Shown piece after piece: positions 15,457 to 24,181 of a stretch of 36,462 nucleotides of DNA. Numbering within the stretch: the stretch's first letter is position 1; every line of letters starts with the position of its first letter. The notes beneath the pieces are model-generated. The model was given only the letters and a program-made list of their open reading frames with translations. It did no database searches and was not told the DNA's origin. The DNA comes from Vogesella fluminis (GTDB taxonomy: Bacteria > Pseudomonadota > Gammaproteobacteria > Burkholderiales > Chromobacteriaceae): positions 1-36,462 of the forward strand of contig NZ_BMYP01000033.1 in NCBI RefSeq assembly GCF_014652335.1. The letters run 5' to 3'. The position numbers and the translations under genes were made by a program.

Positions 15457-15523
15457 GTCAGGACAGACACGGAGGTACGACACACCACCGTACCGCTACC
15501 ATGCCAACCGTATTTTTCACTAC

Positions 15524-15572
15524 TTGATCTAGATCAATCACTACAACATAATGCGTCCATACAATGCGCCAA
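15524..15572 (+). promoter_or_regulatory. FNR box and class II promoter of the anaerobic RNR genes
   Basis: TTGATCTAGATCAA (15524-15537) is a perfect FNR consensus palindrome. TACAAT (15560-15565) is the -10 box, giving a start near 15572 with the FNR box centred at -41.5, the ideal class II position. Activation at low oxygen is expected for the class III ribonucleotide reductase genes downstream. Confidence 0.9.
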
Positions 15573-15594
15573 ACACAAGATATTGGAGCAAAAC

Positions 15595-17316
15595 ATGGAC
15601 GCACGCCCCAGCCACCACGTCGATGCGGTCAGCAGCATCAGCGAATACCTGTCCCGCGCCGACTGGCGCGTGCAGGCCAATGCCAACCAGGGCTACAGCC
15701 TGGGCGGCATGATCCTCAACATCGCCGGCAAGCTCACCGCCGAATACTGGCTGCACGAAGTTTTCCCTGCCGAAGCCGCCACCGCGCACCGTCACGGCGA
15801 TCTGCACATCCACGACCTGGACATGCTGTCCGGCTACTGCGCCGGCTGGTCGCTGCGCACCCTGCTGCAGCTGGGCTTTGCCGGCGTCGGCGGCAAGGTG
15901 GAGTCCGCCCCGCCCAGACACCTGTCCAGTGCCTGCGGCCAGATCGTCAACTTCCTCGGCACATTGCAGAACGAATGGGCGGGTGCGCAGGCATTCAGCT
16001 CTTTCGACACCTACCTCGCCCCGTTCGTGAAAAAGGATGCGCTGAGCTACGCGCAGGTGAAGCAGACGATCCAGGAGCTGATTTACAACCTCAACGTACC
16101 CAGCCGCTGGGGCACGCAGACACCGTTCACCAACCTGACCTTCGACTGGGTATGCCCGGAAGACCTGCGCGAGCAGATCCCGGTGCTCGGCGGCGAAGAA
16201 ATGCCGTTCCGCTATGGCGACTGCGCCACCGAAATGGCGATGATCAACCGTGCCTACATCGAAGTGATGCTGGCCGGCGATGCCTGCGGCCGTGCCTTCA
16301 CCTTCCCCATTCCAACCTACAACATCACCAAGGATTTCGACTGGTACGGCGAGAATACGGACCTGCTGTTTGCGATGACCGCCAAATACGGCCTGCCCTA
16401 TTTCCAGAACTTCGTGAACTCCGACCTGGAGCCGCACATGGTGCGCAGCATGTGCTGCCGCCTGCAGCTGGACCTGCGCGAGCTGATGAAGCGCGGCAAC
16501 GGCCTGTTCGGCAGCGCCGAGCAGACCGGCTCGGTAGGTGTGGTCACCCTCAACTGCGCACGTCTGGGCTACCGTTTTGCCGGCGACGAAGCCGCACTGC
16601 TGGCCGAGACCGACCGCCTGCTGGAGCTGGGCCGCGAAGTGCTGGAATTGCGCCGCAGCAAGGTGCAGCAGCACATCGATGGCGGGCTGTACCCGTACAC
16701 CCGCCATTTTCTGGGCAGCCTGCGCAACCACTTCTCCACCCTGGGGGTGAACGGCATCAACGAGATGATCCGCAACTTCACCGCCGACGCGCACGACATC
16801 ACCAGCGACTGGGGCCACGCCTTCGCCTGCCGCTACCTGGACCATATCCGCATGCGCATGGTCGAGTTCCAGCAGGCCACCGGCCACCTGTACAACCTGG
16901 AGGCCACCCCGGCGGAAGGCACCACCTACCGTTTCGCACGCGAGGACAACAAGCACTATCCCGGCATCCTGCAGGCCGGCACACCGCAGCAGCCGTACTA
17001 CACCAACTCCAGCCAGCTGCCGGTGGGTTTTACCGACGACCCGTTCGAGGCGCTGCTGCGCCAGGACGAGCTGCAGCGCAAATACACCGGCGGCACCGTG
17101 CTGCACCTGTACATGAGCGAGGCGGTGAGCAGTGCCGACGCCTGCCGCCAGCTGGTGCGCCGCGCGCTGGAAAACTTCCGCCTGCCCTACATCACCATCA
17201 CGCCGACGTTCTCGATCTGCCCGACGCACGGCTACCTGTCCGGCCGCCACGACTACTGCCCGAAGTGCGATGCCGAGCTGATCGAGAAAAAACGCCAGGC
17301 CGCCTGCTGCGATTGA
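15595..17316 (+). CDS. nrdD: Anaerobic ribonucleoside-triphosphate reductase, catalytic part without glycyl-radical domain
   Basis: A 573-residue class III RNR large subunit. It has RHGDLHIHDLDM near the N-terminus, the SACGQIVNFLGTL block, the finger-loop cysteines in RSMCCRLQLDL, TLNCARLGY and NEMIRNFT. No N-terminal ATP-cone precedes the core. The protein ends soon after the zinc site (FSICPTHGYLSG, YCPKCDAELIEKK), at a stop before the usual RVxGY glycyl-radical loop; that loop is encoded by the next gene. The ATG at 15595 has GGAG 6 bases upstream; a TTG at 15583 overlaps that site. The enzyme reduces ribonucleotides to deoxyribonucleotides without oxygen, and NrdG must make the radical. 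FNR-type control is clear upstream. Confidence 0.9.
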   Translation: MDARPSHHVDAVSSISEYLSRADWRVQANANQGYSLGGMILNIAGKLTAEYWLHEVFPAEAATAHRHGDLHIHDLDMLSGYCAGWSLRTLLQLGFAGVGGKVESAPPRHLSSACGQIVNFLGTLQNEWAGAQAFSSFDTYLAPFVKKDALSYAQVKQTIQELIYNLNVPSRWGTQTPFTNLTFDWVCPEDLREQIPVLGGEEMPFRYGDCATEMAMINRAYIEVMLAGDACGRAFTFPIPTYNITKDFDWYGENTDLLFAMTAKYGLPYFQNFVNSDLEPHMVRSMCCRLQLDLRELMKRGNGLFGSAEQTGSVGVVTLNCARLGYRFAGDEAALLAETDRLLELGREVLELRRSKVQQHIDGGLYPYTRHFLGSLRNHFSTLGVNGINEMIRNFTADAHDITSDWGHAFACRYLDHIRMRMVEFQQATGHLYNLEATPAEGTTYRFAREDNKHYPGILQAGTPQQPYYTNSSQLPVGFTDDPFEALLRQDELQRKYTGGTVLHLYMSEAVSSADACRQLVRRALENFRLPYITITPTFSICPTHGYLSGRHDYCPKCDAELIEKKRQAACCD

Positions 17317-17390
17317 GCACAGTCGGGAAAGTCGTAGCACAGCACAGCGCAACCCCGCCGCCATGCGGCCAACCCTTGAAAGGAAACACC

Positions 17391-17552
17391 ATGCAGGACC
17401 AGCAAACCATCGAACTGAAAGACGAAGAACGCACCCGTTGCGAGGTATGGACCCGCGTGATGGGCTACCACCGTCCGGTGGCCTCGTTCAACACCGGCAA
17501 GCAGGGCGAATTCCATCAACGCCGCCATTTTGATGAACGCTGCGCCGGCTGA
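17391..17552 (+). CDS. Separate glycyl-radical domain of the anaerobic RNR
   Basis: A 53-residue protein that consists of the C-terminal glycyl-radical segment normally fused to NrdD: RCEVWTRVMGYHRPVASF, then NTGKQGEF and a basic tail. The Gly in RVMGY is the expected radical site. It has its own ribosome binding site (AAAGGAAA, 6-7 bases before ATG) and follows nrdD by 74 bases that contain one TGCGGCCAAC motif. It overlaps nrdG by 20 bases, so production of this subunit and its activase is coupled. The arrangement is a gene split, not a simple frameshift, because stop, spacer, ribosome site and start are all intact. It resembles in principle the spare glycyl subunit YfiD of pyruvate formate-lyase. 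Confidence 0.8.
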   Translation: MQDQQTIELKDEERTRCEVWTRVMGYHRPVASFNTGKQGEFHQRRHFDERCAG

Positions 17553-18240
17553 ACACGCACGTATTGGCGGCTGGCAACCGTTCTCCGCCTGCGACTGGCC
17601 GGGCAAGCTCGTCGCCGTGGTGTTCCTTGCCGGCTGCCCGTGGCGCTGCGGCTACTGCCATAATCCGCAGCTGCTGCAGCGCCGCCATGGCGAGCGCAGT
17701 TGGCCGCAACTGCGCACACAACTGCAGCAACGCCGCGGCCTGCTGGACGGCGTGGTGTTTTCCGGCGGAGAGCCGCTGGCCGAGCCGGCACTACCGGCGC
17801 TGCTGGATGAGGTCCGCGGCATGGGCTTTGCCACCGGACTGCACACCGGCGGCAGCCATCCCGACCGGCTGCAGCGCATATTGCCGCTGCTGGATTGGGT
17901 CGGGCTGGACATCAAGACGCTGCCGGAACACTACCCGGCCATCACCACCGTAACCGGCAGCGGCGAACGTGTCGATGCCAGCCTGGACCTGCTGCTGGCG
18001 CACGGTACCGCGTTCGAATGCCGCAGCACCATTCATCCGGCACTACATGATGACGCCAGCCTGGCACTGCTGGCGGAACGCCTGTCCCGCCGCGGCGTGC
18101 GTCATTACGCCTGGCAACTGCTGCGCCCCGGCCGGCAGCTGCCGCAGCACTTTGCACCAATCATGCCGGGCTGGCCCGGCGCCGGTCTGCAGCAAGCGGT
18201 AGCGGCACACTTTGCCCGCTTCGAGCTGCGCCAGGGCTAG
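17533..18240 (+). CDS. nrdG: Anaerobic RNR-activating radical-SAM protein
   Basis: A 235-residue radical-SAM enzyme. The [4Fe-4S]/SAM motif CX3CX2C is at Cys35, Cys39 and Cys42 (GCPWRCGYCHN). FSGGEPL (the GGE motif binding SAM) and GLDIKTL follow, as in NrdG/PflA-like activases. It removes a hydrogen from the glycine of the RNR radical domain to start catalysis. Start: the ATG at 17533, preceded by an in-frame TTG at 17530; it overlaps the preceding glycyl-domain gene. It is longer than E. coli NrdG (154) and fits the longer YjjW/NrdG2-like type. The three genes form one FNR-controlled operon. A motif copy lies in frame at 17699. Confidence 0.92.
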   Translation: MNAAPAEHARIGGWQPFSACDWPGKLVAVVFLAGCPWRCGYCHNPQLLQRRHGERSWPQLRTQLQQRRGLLDGVVFSGGEPLAEPALPALLDEVRGMGFATGLHTGGSHPDRLQRILPLLDWVGLDIKTLPEHYPAITTVTGSGERVDASLDLLLAHGTAFECRSTIHPALHDDASLALLAERLSRRGVRHYAWQLLRPGRQLPQHFAPIMPGWPGAGLQQAVAAHFARFELRQG

Positions 18241-18351
18241 TGACCCTCGTTTTGCCGCGGCGCAGGCTGGAGAAGCCTTCAAATGCCAGGCGGCAGGCTC
18301 CGGATTGCCGGTACCGGCCGCTGCAGCATGCGCTGTGGCGGTCTTTTTCTT

Positions 18352-18386
18352 TTGGCACTGCCCGGCACCTGTCTATATTGAACGCA
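18352..18386 (+). promoter_or_regulatory. Promoter of the CBS-domain gene
   Basis: TTGGCA (18352-18357) and TATATT (18374-18379) with 16 bases between, start near 18386. Upstream from the nrdG stop (18241-18351) I see no gene and no convincing terminator. Confidence 0.5.
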
Positions 18387-18436
18387 ATACGGTTCTGTTC
18401 CGGCATATGCCGGGCAATCATCAAGGGGAGGACGGT

Positions 18437-18868
18437 ATGCAGACAGTACGACAACTGCTGGAAAACAAGGCCATCAGGGAGCTGATCAGCGTCGGGCCGG
18501 AAATGACGGTATTCCAGGCACTGCAGGTCATGGCGGAACGCGACGTTGGCGCCATTCTGGTGATGGAGATGGGCGACGTGGTCGGCATTTTTTCCGAGCG
18601 CGACTATGCACGGCGCATCGTATTGCTGGGGCGCACCTCGGCCGGCACCAAGGTGCGCGACATCATGACCGGCAAGGTGATCTTCGTACATCCGGAGCAG
18701 AGCATCGACGAATGCATGGCGTTGATGACAGACCGGCGCATCCGCCACCTGCCGGTGATGGAGAACGACCGCATCATCGGTTTGCTGTCTATCGGCGACC
18801 TGGTGCACGCGACCATCGCCGAGCAGCAGTTCGAGATCGAGCAGCTGGTGAAATACATCCGCACCTGA
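18437..18868 (+). CDS. CBS-domain pair protein
   Basis: A 143-residue cytoplasmic protein made of two CBS domains (about residues 8-63 and 73-128), with the usual GDVVGIFSERDYARRI and DRIIGLLSIGDLVHA turns. Such stand-alone pairs bind adenine nucleotides or SAM and act as energy sensors; no partner is visible here. I chose the ATG at 18437 with AGGGGAGGA upstream; an ATG at 18407 would add a 10-residue extension without homology. It ends before a strong symmetric hairpin shared with the convergent IclR gene. Confidence 0.88.
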   Translation: MQTVRQLLENKAIRELISVGPEMTVFQALQVMAERDVGAILVMEMGDVVGIFSERDYARRIVLLGRTSAGTKVRDIMTGKVIFVHPEQSIDECMALMTDRRIRHLPVMENDRIIGLLSIGDLVHATIAEQQFEIEQLVKYIRT

Positions 18869-18911
18869 AGCAGGCGGCGCCCGCCGCCTCGCAAAAAAAC
18901 CGGCAAAAACG

Positions 18912-18950
18912 ACAAAAGGTTGGCCGCAACGCTTGCGGCCAACCTTTTGT
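18912..18950. repeat. 18-bp perfect inverted motif pair, convergent gene end, likely terminator
   Basis: ACAAAAGGTTGGCCGCAA (18912-18929) and its exact reverse complement (18933-18950) are joined by CGC. In both directions the stem ends in CCTTTTGT, so each strand carries a short T-rich 3' side and the hairpin can terminate both the CBS and the IclR transcript. Each arm is a full copy of the dispersed motif. Confidence 0.85.
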
Positions 18951-18972
18951 GTTTGTCGGGGCTGTTGCCGGC

Positions 18973-19752
18973 TCAGGGCACGATCCGGCGCGCCAGCTGC
19001 ATCAGCGCCGGCGCGATCTGTTTGCGCATGGTGTCGGCGTTGAAGGCGAAGGCCGGGCCGCTGGCGTTGAGGCACACCACCGGCATGCCCGGCACCGGCG
19101 ACGGCAGCGCGACACCGACCGCCATCACGTCGCGCTCGAACTCGCCGAACGATTCGCTGTAGCCGAACTGCGCGTAGTGCTCGCAGCTGGCCTGCAGCCG
19201 CGCCGCCACCGCCGGCCAGTCGCCGCCGTAGCGCTGCGCCAGCTCCGGCGCCAGCGCGGCGCGCTCGGCCGGCGACAGGATGGCATAACAGGCGCGGCCG
19301 ATGGCGGTGCTGGCCAGCGGCACGCGCGAGCCGACGGTGAGCTGCACCGACACCCGTGCCTGGCTGCGGCAGGTTTCCAGATAGACGATGTCGGTGCCGT
19401 CGCGCATGCCGAGGCTGACCGAGATGGTGTTGTCGAGGGCGAATTCGCGCATCAGCGGCGAGGCGACACGGCGGATGTCGTAGCTGCCGAGCACGGTGGA
19501 GCCCAGCGCCAGCACCGCCAGCCCCAGCCGATAGTAGCCGGTGTCGTGATCCTGGGACAGGTAGCCGAGCTTGGTCAGGGTGTAGGTCAGCCGCGACACG
19601 GTGGATTTGGGCAGGTCGGTCCGTTGCGCCAGCACCTGGTTGGACAGCGCGCCCTCGCCGGGCTGGAACGCCGCCAGCACGCGCAGGCCACGGGCCAGCG
19701 CCCCGACGAACAGGCGGTCTTTTTCCTCGTCTGCAACAGGGTTTGACGACAT
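18973..19752 (-). CDS. IclR-family regulator of the glutaryl-CoA dehydrogenase gene
   Basis: A 259-residue IclR-type protein. Residues about 15-75 form the winged helix (LARGLRVLAAFQ, LAQRTDLPKSTVSRLTYTL, GYYRLG); the effector domain follows with LTVGSRVPLASTAIGRACYA and ends with CLNASGPAFAF. The ATG at 19752 fits family lengths; a TTG at 19785 would add 11 residues. It is divergent from gcdH, and a perfect 23-base palindrome lies between them directly at the gcdH ribosome site. By context it senses glutaryl-CoA, glutarate or a related compound, but this is inference. Confidence 0.88.
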   Translation of the reverse strand: MSSNPVADEEKDRLFVGALARGLRVLAAFQPGEGALSNQVLAQRTDLPKSTVSRLTYTLTKLGYLSQDHDTGYYRLGLAVLALGSTVLGSYDIRRVASPLMREFALDNTISVSLGMRDGTDIVYLETCRSQARVSVQLTVGSRVPLASTAIGRACYAILSPAERAALAPELAQRYGGDWPAVAARLQASCEHYAQFGYSESFGEFERDVMAVGVALPSPVPGMPVVCLNASGPAFAFNADTMRKQIAPALMQLARRIVP

Positions 19753-19867
19753 CGGCAATCGGCTCTCTTTCTGGATGAGTGGCAAGAATAGTGCACCGCC
19801 TTATATCGACCAAGAAAAAACTTTACAGGCTGGCAGCTGGTTGGTAGTCTATTTTGCATTGTAGAAC

Positions 19868-19890
19868 GTAATTCCGCAATGCGGAATTAC
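19868..19890. promoter_or_regulatory. Operator-like palindrome upstream of gcdH
   Basis: Arms GTAATTCCGCA (19868-19878) and TGCGGAATTAC (19880-19890) are perfectly symmetric around one base. The TTCCGCA-N-TGCGGAA core is the kind of palindrome bound by IclR-family regulators in Betaproteobacteria. It ends just before AAGGAG of gcdH, so a bound protein would lie at or downstream of the transcript start and should repress. Confidence 0.7.
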
Positions 19891-19905
19891 TTAAGGAGAG
19901 TCCAC

Positions 19906-21093
19906 ATGGCTGCAGCATCCAATCGCGCCCCTTTCCAGTGGGATGACGCACTGTTACTGAACGATCAGCTGACCGACGAAGAACGCATGGTGCGCGACAG
20001 CGCCTACGCCTACTGCCAGGAACGCCTGCTGCCGCGGGTGCTGACGGCCAACCGCGAAGAGCGCTTCGACCGCGAGATCATGAGCGAGATGGGCGAGCTG
20101 GGCCTGCTCGGCTGCACCATCGACACCCACGGCTGCGCCGGCCTGTCGCACGTGGCCTACGGCCTGGTGGCGCGCGAAGTGGAACGCGTCGATTCCGGCT
20201 ACCGCTCGGCGATGTCGGTACAGTCCAGCCTGGTGATGCACCCGATCTGGGCCTACGGCACTGACGCGCAGAAGGACAAGTACCTGCCGAAACTGGCGAC
20301 CGGCGAATGGGTCGGCTGCTTCGGCCTGACCGAACCGGACGCCGGCTCCGACCCGGCCGGCATGAAGACCCGCGCCCGCAAGGTGGACGGCGGCTACGTG
20401 CTCAACGGCAGCAAGATGTGGATCACCAACAGCCCGATCGCCGACGTGTTCGTGGTGTGGGCCAAGGACGACGACGGCGAGATCCGCGGCTTCGTGCTGG
20501 AAAAGGGCATGAAGGGGCTGTCGGCGCCGAAGATCGAGGGCAAGTTCTCGCTGCGCGCCTCCATCACCGGCGAGATCGTGATGGATAACGTGGCAGTGGG
20601 TGAAGACGCGCTGCTGCCGCACGTGAAAGGTCTGAAAGGCCCGTTCGGCTGCCTGAACAAGGCGCGCTACGGCATCGCCTGGGGCGCGATGGGTGCCGCC
20701 GAGTTCTGCTGGCAAGGTGCCCGCCAGTACACGCTGGACCGCAAGCAGTTTGGCCGCCCGCTGGCCGCTACCCAGCTGGTGCAGCTGAAGCTGGCGAACA
20801 TGCAGACCGAGATCAGCCTGGGCCTGCAGGCCGCGCTGCGCGTCGGCCGCCTGATGGACGAAGGCCGTGCCGCGCCGGAAATGATCAGCCTGATCAAGCG
20901 CAACAACTGCGGCAAGGCGCTGGACATCGCCCGTGTTGCCCGCGACATGCACGGCGGTAACGGCATTTCCGACGAATTCCACATCATCCGCCACGTGATG
21001 AACCTGGAAGCCGTCAACACTTATGAGGGCACGCACGACGTGCATGCCCTGATTCTGGGCCGCGCCCAGACCGGTATTCAGGCGTTTGCCTGA
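19906..21093 (+). CDS. gcdH: Glutaryl-CoA dehydrogenase
   Basis: A 395-residue acyl-CoA dehydrogenase of the GcdH type. [19 protein letters not shown] contains the GCDH-specific Arg that holds the glutaryl carboxylate. [16 protein letters not shown] and [16 protein letters not shown] line the FAD site, and Glu374 in NTYEGTHD is the catalytic base. It oxidises and decarboxylates glutaryl-CoA to crotonyl-CoA, passing electrons to ETF. AAGGAG precedes the ATG. Together with the CoA-transferase and ETF-ubiquinone oxidoreductase downstream it makes a compact glutarate (lysine/tryptophan breakdown) module under the IclR protein. Confidence 0.95.
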   Translation: MAAASNRAPFQWDDALLLNDQLTDEERMVRDSAYAYCQERLLPRVLTANREERFDREIMSEMGELGLLGCTIDTHGCAGLSHVAYGLVAREVERVDSGYRSAMSVQSSLVMHPIWAYGTDAQKDKYLPKLATGEWVGCFGLTEPDAGSDPAGMKTRARKVDGGYVLNGSKMWITNSPIADVFVVWAKDDDGEIRGFVLEKGMKGLSAPKIEGKFSLRASITGEIVMDNVAVGEDALLPHVKGLKGPFGCLNKARYGIAWGAMGAAEFCWQGARQYTLDRKQFGRPLAATQLVQLKLANMQTEISLGLQAALRVGRLMDEGRAAPEMISLIKRNNCGKALDIARVARDMHGGNGISDEFHIIRHVMNLEAVNTYEGTHDVHALILGRAQTGIQAFA

Positions 21094-21101
21094 TCGCTTG
21101 C

Positions 21102-21223
21102 GGACGCATCGGGCAAGGGTGTCCCGTGCGTCCGGAGTGTGATGTACCGCCGCCGGCCTCCACCAGCGGCGCGAGTTGGTTCCTGTCTGTCCTTAGGGCT
21201 CGGTGCAACCGGGCCATTTTTTT
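21102..21223 (+). terminator. Hairpin and intrinsic terminator between gcdH and the CoA-transferase gene
   Basis: Two structures lie here. GGACGCA-T-CGGG (21102-21113) pairs with CCCGTGCGTCC (21123-21133), a strong hairpin without T run. Then GGCTCGG (21197-21203) pairs with CCGGGCC (21209-21215, one G-T wobble) and is followed by A and seven T (to 21223), a proper intrinsic terminator. It ends only 33 bases before the next ATG, so transcription of the CoA-transferase must pass it or start in very little space. Confidence 0.7.
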
Positions 21224-21224
21224 C

Positions 21225-21242
21225 GCGGCCAACGTTGGCCGC
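21225..21242. repeat. 18-bp perfect palindrome of the dispersed motif
   Basis: GCGGCCAACGTTGGCCGC, two head-to-head cores, lies between the terminator T run and the AAGGAG of the CoA-transferase gene. Unlike the other palindromes it lies between genes of the same direction, inside the leader of the downstream gene. Confidence 0.8.
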
Positions 21243-21256
21243 CAAGGAGAAGCATC

Positions 21257-22450
21257 ATGGCTGGCGCATTGTCGGGTATCAAGGTTCTGGATCTGAGTCG
21301 TGTCCTCGCCGGGCCGTGGACCGGGCAACTGCTGGCCGATCTCGGCGCGGAAGTGATCAAGGTGGAACGCCCCGGCAGCGGTGACGATACCCGCCACTGG
21401 TCGCCGCCCAGCCTGGCGGACGGCACCGCCGCCTACTACCTCGCCGCCAACCGCGGCAAGCAGTCGCTCACCGTCGACATCACCCGGCCGGCCGGGCAGC
21501 AGATCGTGCGCCAGCTGGCCGCCGAATGTGACGTGCTGCTGGAAAACTACAAGGTCGGCGGCCTGAAGAAGTACGGCCTCGACTACGACAGCCTGCAACA
21601 GCTCAACCCGCGGCTGGTGTACTGCTCGATCACCGGCTTCGGTCAGGATGGCCCCTACGCCGAGCTGCCCGGCTACGACTACATCGTGCAGGGCATGTCC
21701 GGCCTGATGAGCATCACCGGCCCCGCCGACGGCGAGCCGCACAAGGTCGGCGTCGCGGTCACCGACCTGTTCACCGGCCTGTACGCCGCCAATGCGGTGC
21801 AGGCGGCGCTGCTCGCGCGCCAGCGCACCGGCGTCGGCCAGTACATCGACATGGCGCTGTTCGATTGCGCGCTGGCGATGCTGGCCAACGTCAACATGAA
21901 CTGGCTGGTCGGTGGCGAAGTGCCGCCGCGGCTGGGCAATGCCCACCCCAATATCGTGCCCTACCAGGTGTTCAAAACCGCCGGCGATGGCCACTTCATC
22001 CTCGCCTGCGGCAACGACAAGCAGTTCCGTGCGGTGTGCGAAGTGCTGCAACTGCTGCAGCTGGCCGACGACGAGCGCTTCGCCAGCAACCCGAAACGGG
22101 TGCAACACCGTGCCACGCTGGTGCCGCTGCTGGCTGAGGCGTTCATGGCACGCGATCGCGACGAATGGCTGAAACTGCTCGACGCCGCCGGCGTGCCGTG
22201 CGGCCCGATCAATACCGTCGCCGAGGCATTTGCCGACCCGCAAATTTGCCATCGCGGCATGCAATTGCAGCTGACCGACAGCAAAGGGCAGAACGTGCCC
22301 CAGGTCGCCTGCCCGATCAAGATGTCGGCCACCCCGCCGCAGTACCTGGCGCCGCCGCCGGCGCTGGGCGAACACACCGATGCGCTGCTGCAGCATCTGG
22401 GCTACGACGCGGTGGCAATTACACAACTGCGTGCCGCCGGAACCGTTTAA
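21257..22450 (+). CDS. Class III CoA-transferase (probably succinyl-CoA:glutarate type)
   Basis: A 397-residue CaiB/BaiF-family CoA-transferase. The N-terminal IKVLDLSRVLAGPWTGQLLA and LGAEVIKVERP are the family opening, and Asp170 in VAVTDLFTGLYA is the expected catalytic carboxylate that forms the acyl anhydride. ATG at 21257 with AAGGAG upstream; an upstream in-frame extension reads through the palindrome and is rejected. Beside gcdH the most likely role is to make glutaryl-CoA from glutarate and succinyl-CoA, as the human SUGCT homologue does; this is context inference, since close relatives use other acids. Confidence 0.87.
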   Translation: MAGALSGIKVLDLSRVLAGPWTGQLLADLGAEVIKVERPGSGDDTRHWSPPSLADGTAAYYLAANRGKQSLTVDITRPAGQQIVRQLAAECDVLLENYKVGGLKKYGLDYDSLQQLNPRLVYCSITGFGQDGPYAELPGYDYIVQGMSGLMSITGPADGEPHKVGVAVTDLFTGLYAANAVQAALLARQRTGVGQYIDMALFDCALAMLANVNMNWLVGGEVPPRLGNAHPNIVPYQVFKTAGDGHFILACGNDKQFRAVCEVLQLLQLADDERFASNPKRVQHRATLVPLLAEAFMARDRDEWLKLLDAAGVPCGPINTVAEAFADPQICHRGMQLQLTDSKGQNVPQVACPIKMSATPPQYLAPPPALGEHTDALLQHLGYDAVAITQLRAAGTV

Positions 22451-22531
22451 ACGCTTGTTTGATTTTGACGCACAGCCACATTAGTTGGCATCATTGCGCT
22501 TATTGTCCCCTGCCAGCGCAAAGGAGAAGCG

Positions 22532-24166
22532 GTGGAACGCGAATACATGGAATACGACGTGGTGGTAGTCGGCGGCGGGCCTTCCGGCCTGTCTGCCGCC
22601 ATCCGTCTCAAGCAGCTGGCTGCCGAAAAAGGCCAGGAAATCAGTGTCTGTCTGCTGGAAAAAGGCTCCGAAATCGGCGCCCACATCCTGTCCGGCGCCG
22701 TGCTGGAACCGCGCACGCTGAACGAGCTGATCCCGGACTGGCAGGCAAAGGGTGCGCCGCTCAACACCCCGGCCAAGCAGGACAGCTTCCTGCTGCTGAC
22801 CGAAACCGAGTCGATCAAGCTGCCGACCCCGCCGCAGATGAACAACCACGGCAACTACATCATCAGCCTGGGCAACTTCTGTCGCTGGCTGGGGCAGCAG
22901 GCGGAAGAGCTGGGCGTGGAGATCTACCCGGGCTTTGCCGCCGCCGAAGTGCTGTACCACGCCGACGGTTCGGTGAAGGGCGTCGCCACCGGCAACGTCG
23001 GCACCGGCAAGAACGGTGACGAGGAAGGCGAACCGGGCATCGAGCTGTGGGCGAAGCAGACCATCTTCGCCGAAGGCTGTCGCGGCTCGCTGACCAAGGG
23101 CCTGTTCGAGCGCTTCCAGTTGCGCGAGGGTGCCGATCCGCAAACCTACGGCATCGGCATCAAGGAGCTGTGGGAAGTGAAGCCGGAGCTGCATGAAGAA
23201 GGCAAGATCACCCACACCGCCGGCTGGCCGATGGACAACAAGACCTATGGCGGCTCCTTCCTCTACCACCTGGAAAACAACCAGGTGGTGGTCGGCTTCG
23301 TGGTCGGCCTCGATTACCAGAACCCCTACCTGTCGCCGTACGAGGAATTCCAGCGCTTCAAGACCCACCCGGCGATCAAGGGCGTGTTCGAAGGCGGCCG
23401 CCGCCTGTCCTACGGCGCGCGCGCGATTTCCGAAGGCGGCCTGCAGAGCATCCCGAAACTGACCTTCGCCGGCGGCGTGCTGGTCGGCGATACCGCCGGC
23501 TTCCTCAACGTGCCGAAGATCAAGGGCACCCACACCGCGATGAAGTCCGGCATGCTGGCGGCGGAAGCGGTGTTCGCGCTGTTTGCGGCCAACCCCGAGG
23601 CCCAGGGTGCGGAGGCGGTCGGCTACACCGCCGCTTTCAAGCAGAGCTGGCTGCACGATGAGCTGCACAGCGTGCGCAACATCCGCCCGGCGTTCCGCTG
23701 GGGGCTGTGGCCGGCGATGATCTACTCGGCGATCGACACCTACCTGTTCCGCGGCAAGGCGCCGTGGACGCTGCGCCACAAGCACGCCGACCACGAGTGC
23801 CTGAAACCCAAGGACGAGTGCACGCCGATTGCCTATCCGAAGCCGGACGGGGTGCTGACCTTCGACCGCCTGTCGTCGGTGTTCATCTCCAACACCAACC
23901 ACAGCGAAGAGCAGCCACCGCACCTGAAGCTGAAGGACGCAAGCGTGCCGATCCGCATCAACCTGGAAAAGTACGACGCGCCGGAACAGCGCTACTGCCC
24001 GGCCGGGGTGTACGAGATCGTCGGTCGCGAAGAGGGCGAGCCGCGGCTGCAGATCAACGCGCAGAACTGCGTGCACTGCAAGACCTGCGACATCAAGGAC
24101 CCGACCCAGAACATCAACTGGGTGACGCCGGAAGGCGGCGGCGGGCCGAACTACCCGAACATGTAA
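22532..24166 (+). CDS. Electron transfer flavoprotein-ubiquinone oxidoreductase
   Basis: A 544-residue [22 protein letters not shown] binds FAD near the N-terminus, followed by [10 protein letters not shown] and the quinone-side region with GGLQSIPKL and [22 protein letters not shown]. The C-terminal ferredoxin-like part has cysteines in RYCPAGVYE and [17 protein letters not shown] for one [4Fe-4S] cluster. The enzyme takes electrons from reduced ETF and passes them to ubiquinone at the membrane, the sink for GcdH. I use the GTG at 22532 because GGAG lies 5 bases before it; an ATG at 22547 is the alternative. A TTGACG at 22465 could be a -35 box but I see no good partner. A strong terminator follows. 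A motif copy reads Ala-Ala-Asn at 23584. Confidence 0.93.
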   Translation: MEREYMEYDVVVVGGGPSGLSAAIRLKQLAAEKGQEISVCLLEKGSEIGAHILSGAVLEPRTLNELIPDWQAKGAPLNTPAKQDSFLLLTETESIKLPTPPQMNNHGNYIISLGNFCRWLGQQAEELGVEIYPGFAAAEVLYHADGSVKGVATGNVGTGKNGDEEGEPGIELWAKQTIFAEGCRGSLTKGLFERFQLREGADPQTYGIGIKELWEVKPELHEEGKITHTAGWPMDNKTYGGSFLYHLENNQVVVGFVVGLDYQNPYLSPYEEFQRFKTHPAIKGVFEGGRRLSYGARAISEGGLQSIPKLTFAGGVLVGDTAGFLNVPKIKGTHTAMKSGMLAAEAVFALFAANPEAQGAEAVGYTAAFKQSWLHDELHSVRNIRPAFRWGLWPAMIYSAIDTYLFRGKAPWTLRHKHADHECLKPKDECTPIAYPKPDGVLTFDRLSSVFISNTNHSEEQPPHLKLKDASVPIRINLEKYDAPEQRYCPAGVYEIVGREEGEPRLQINAQNCVHCKTCDIKDPTQNINWVTPEGGGGPNYPNM

Positions 24167-24181
24167 GCCGCCACCACGGAT

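Noticed and set aside
18241-18351. Possible small gene between nrdG and the CBS-domain gene
   Set aside because: The in-frame upstream extension of the CBS gene has no ribosome site and reads like non-coding sequence; a promoter lies at 18352.
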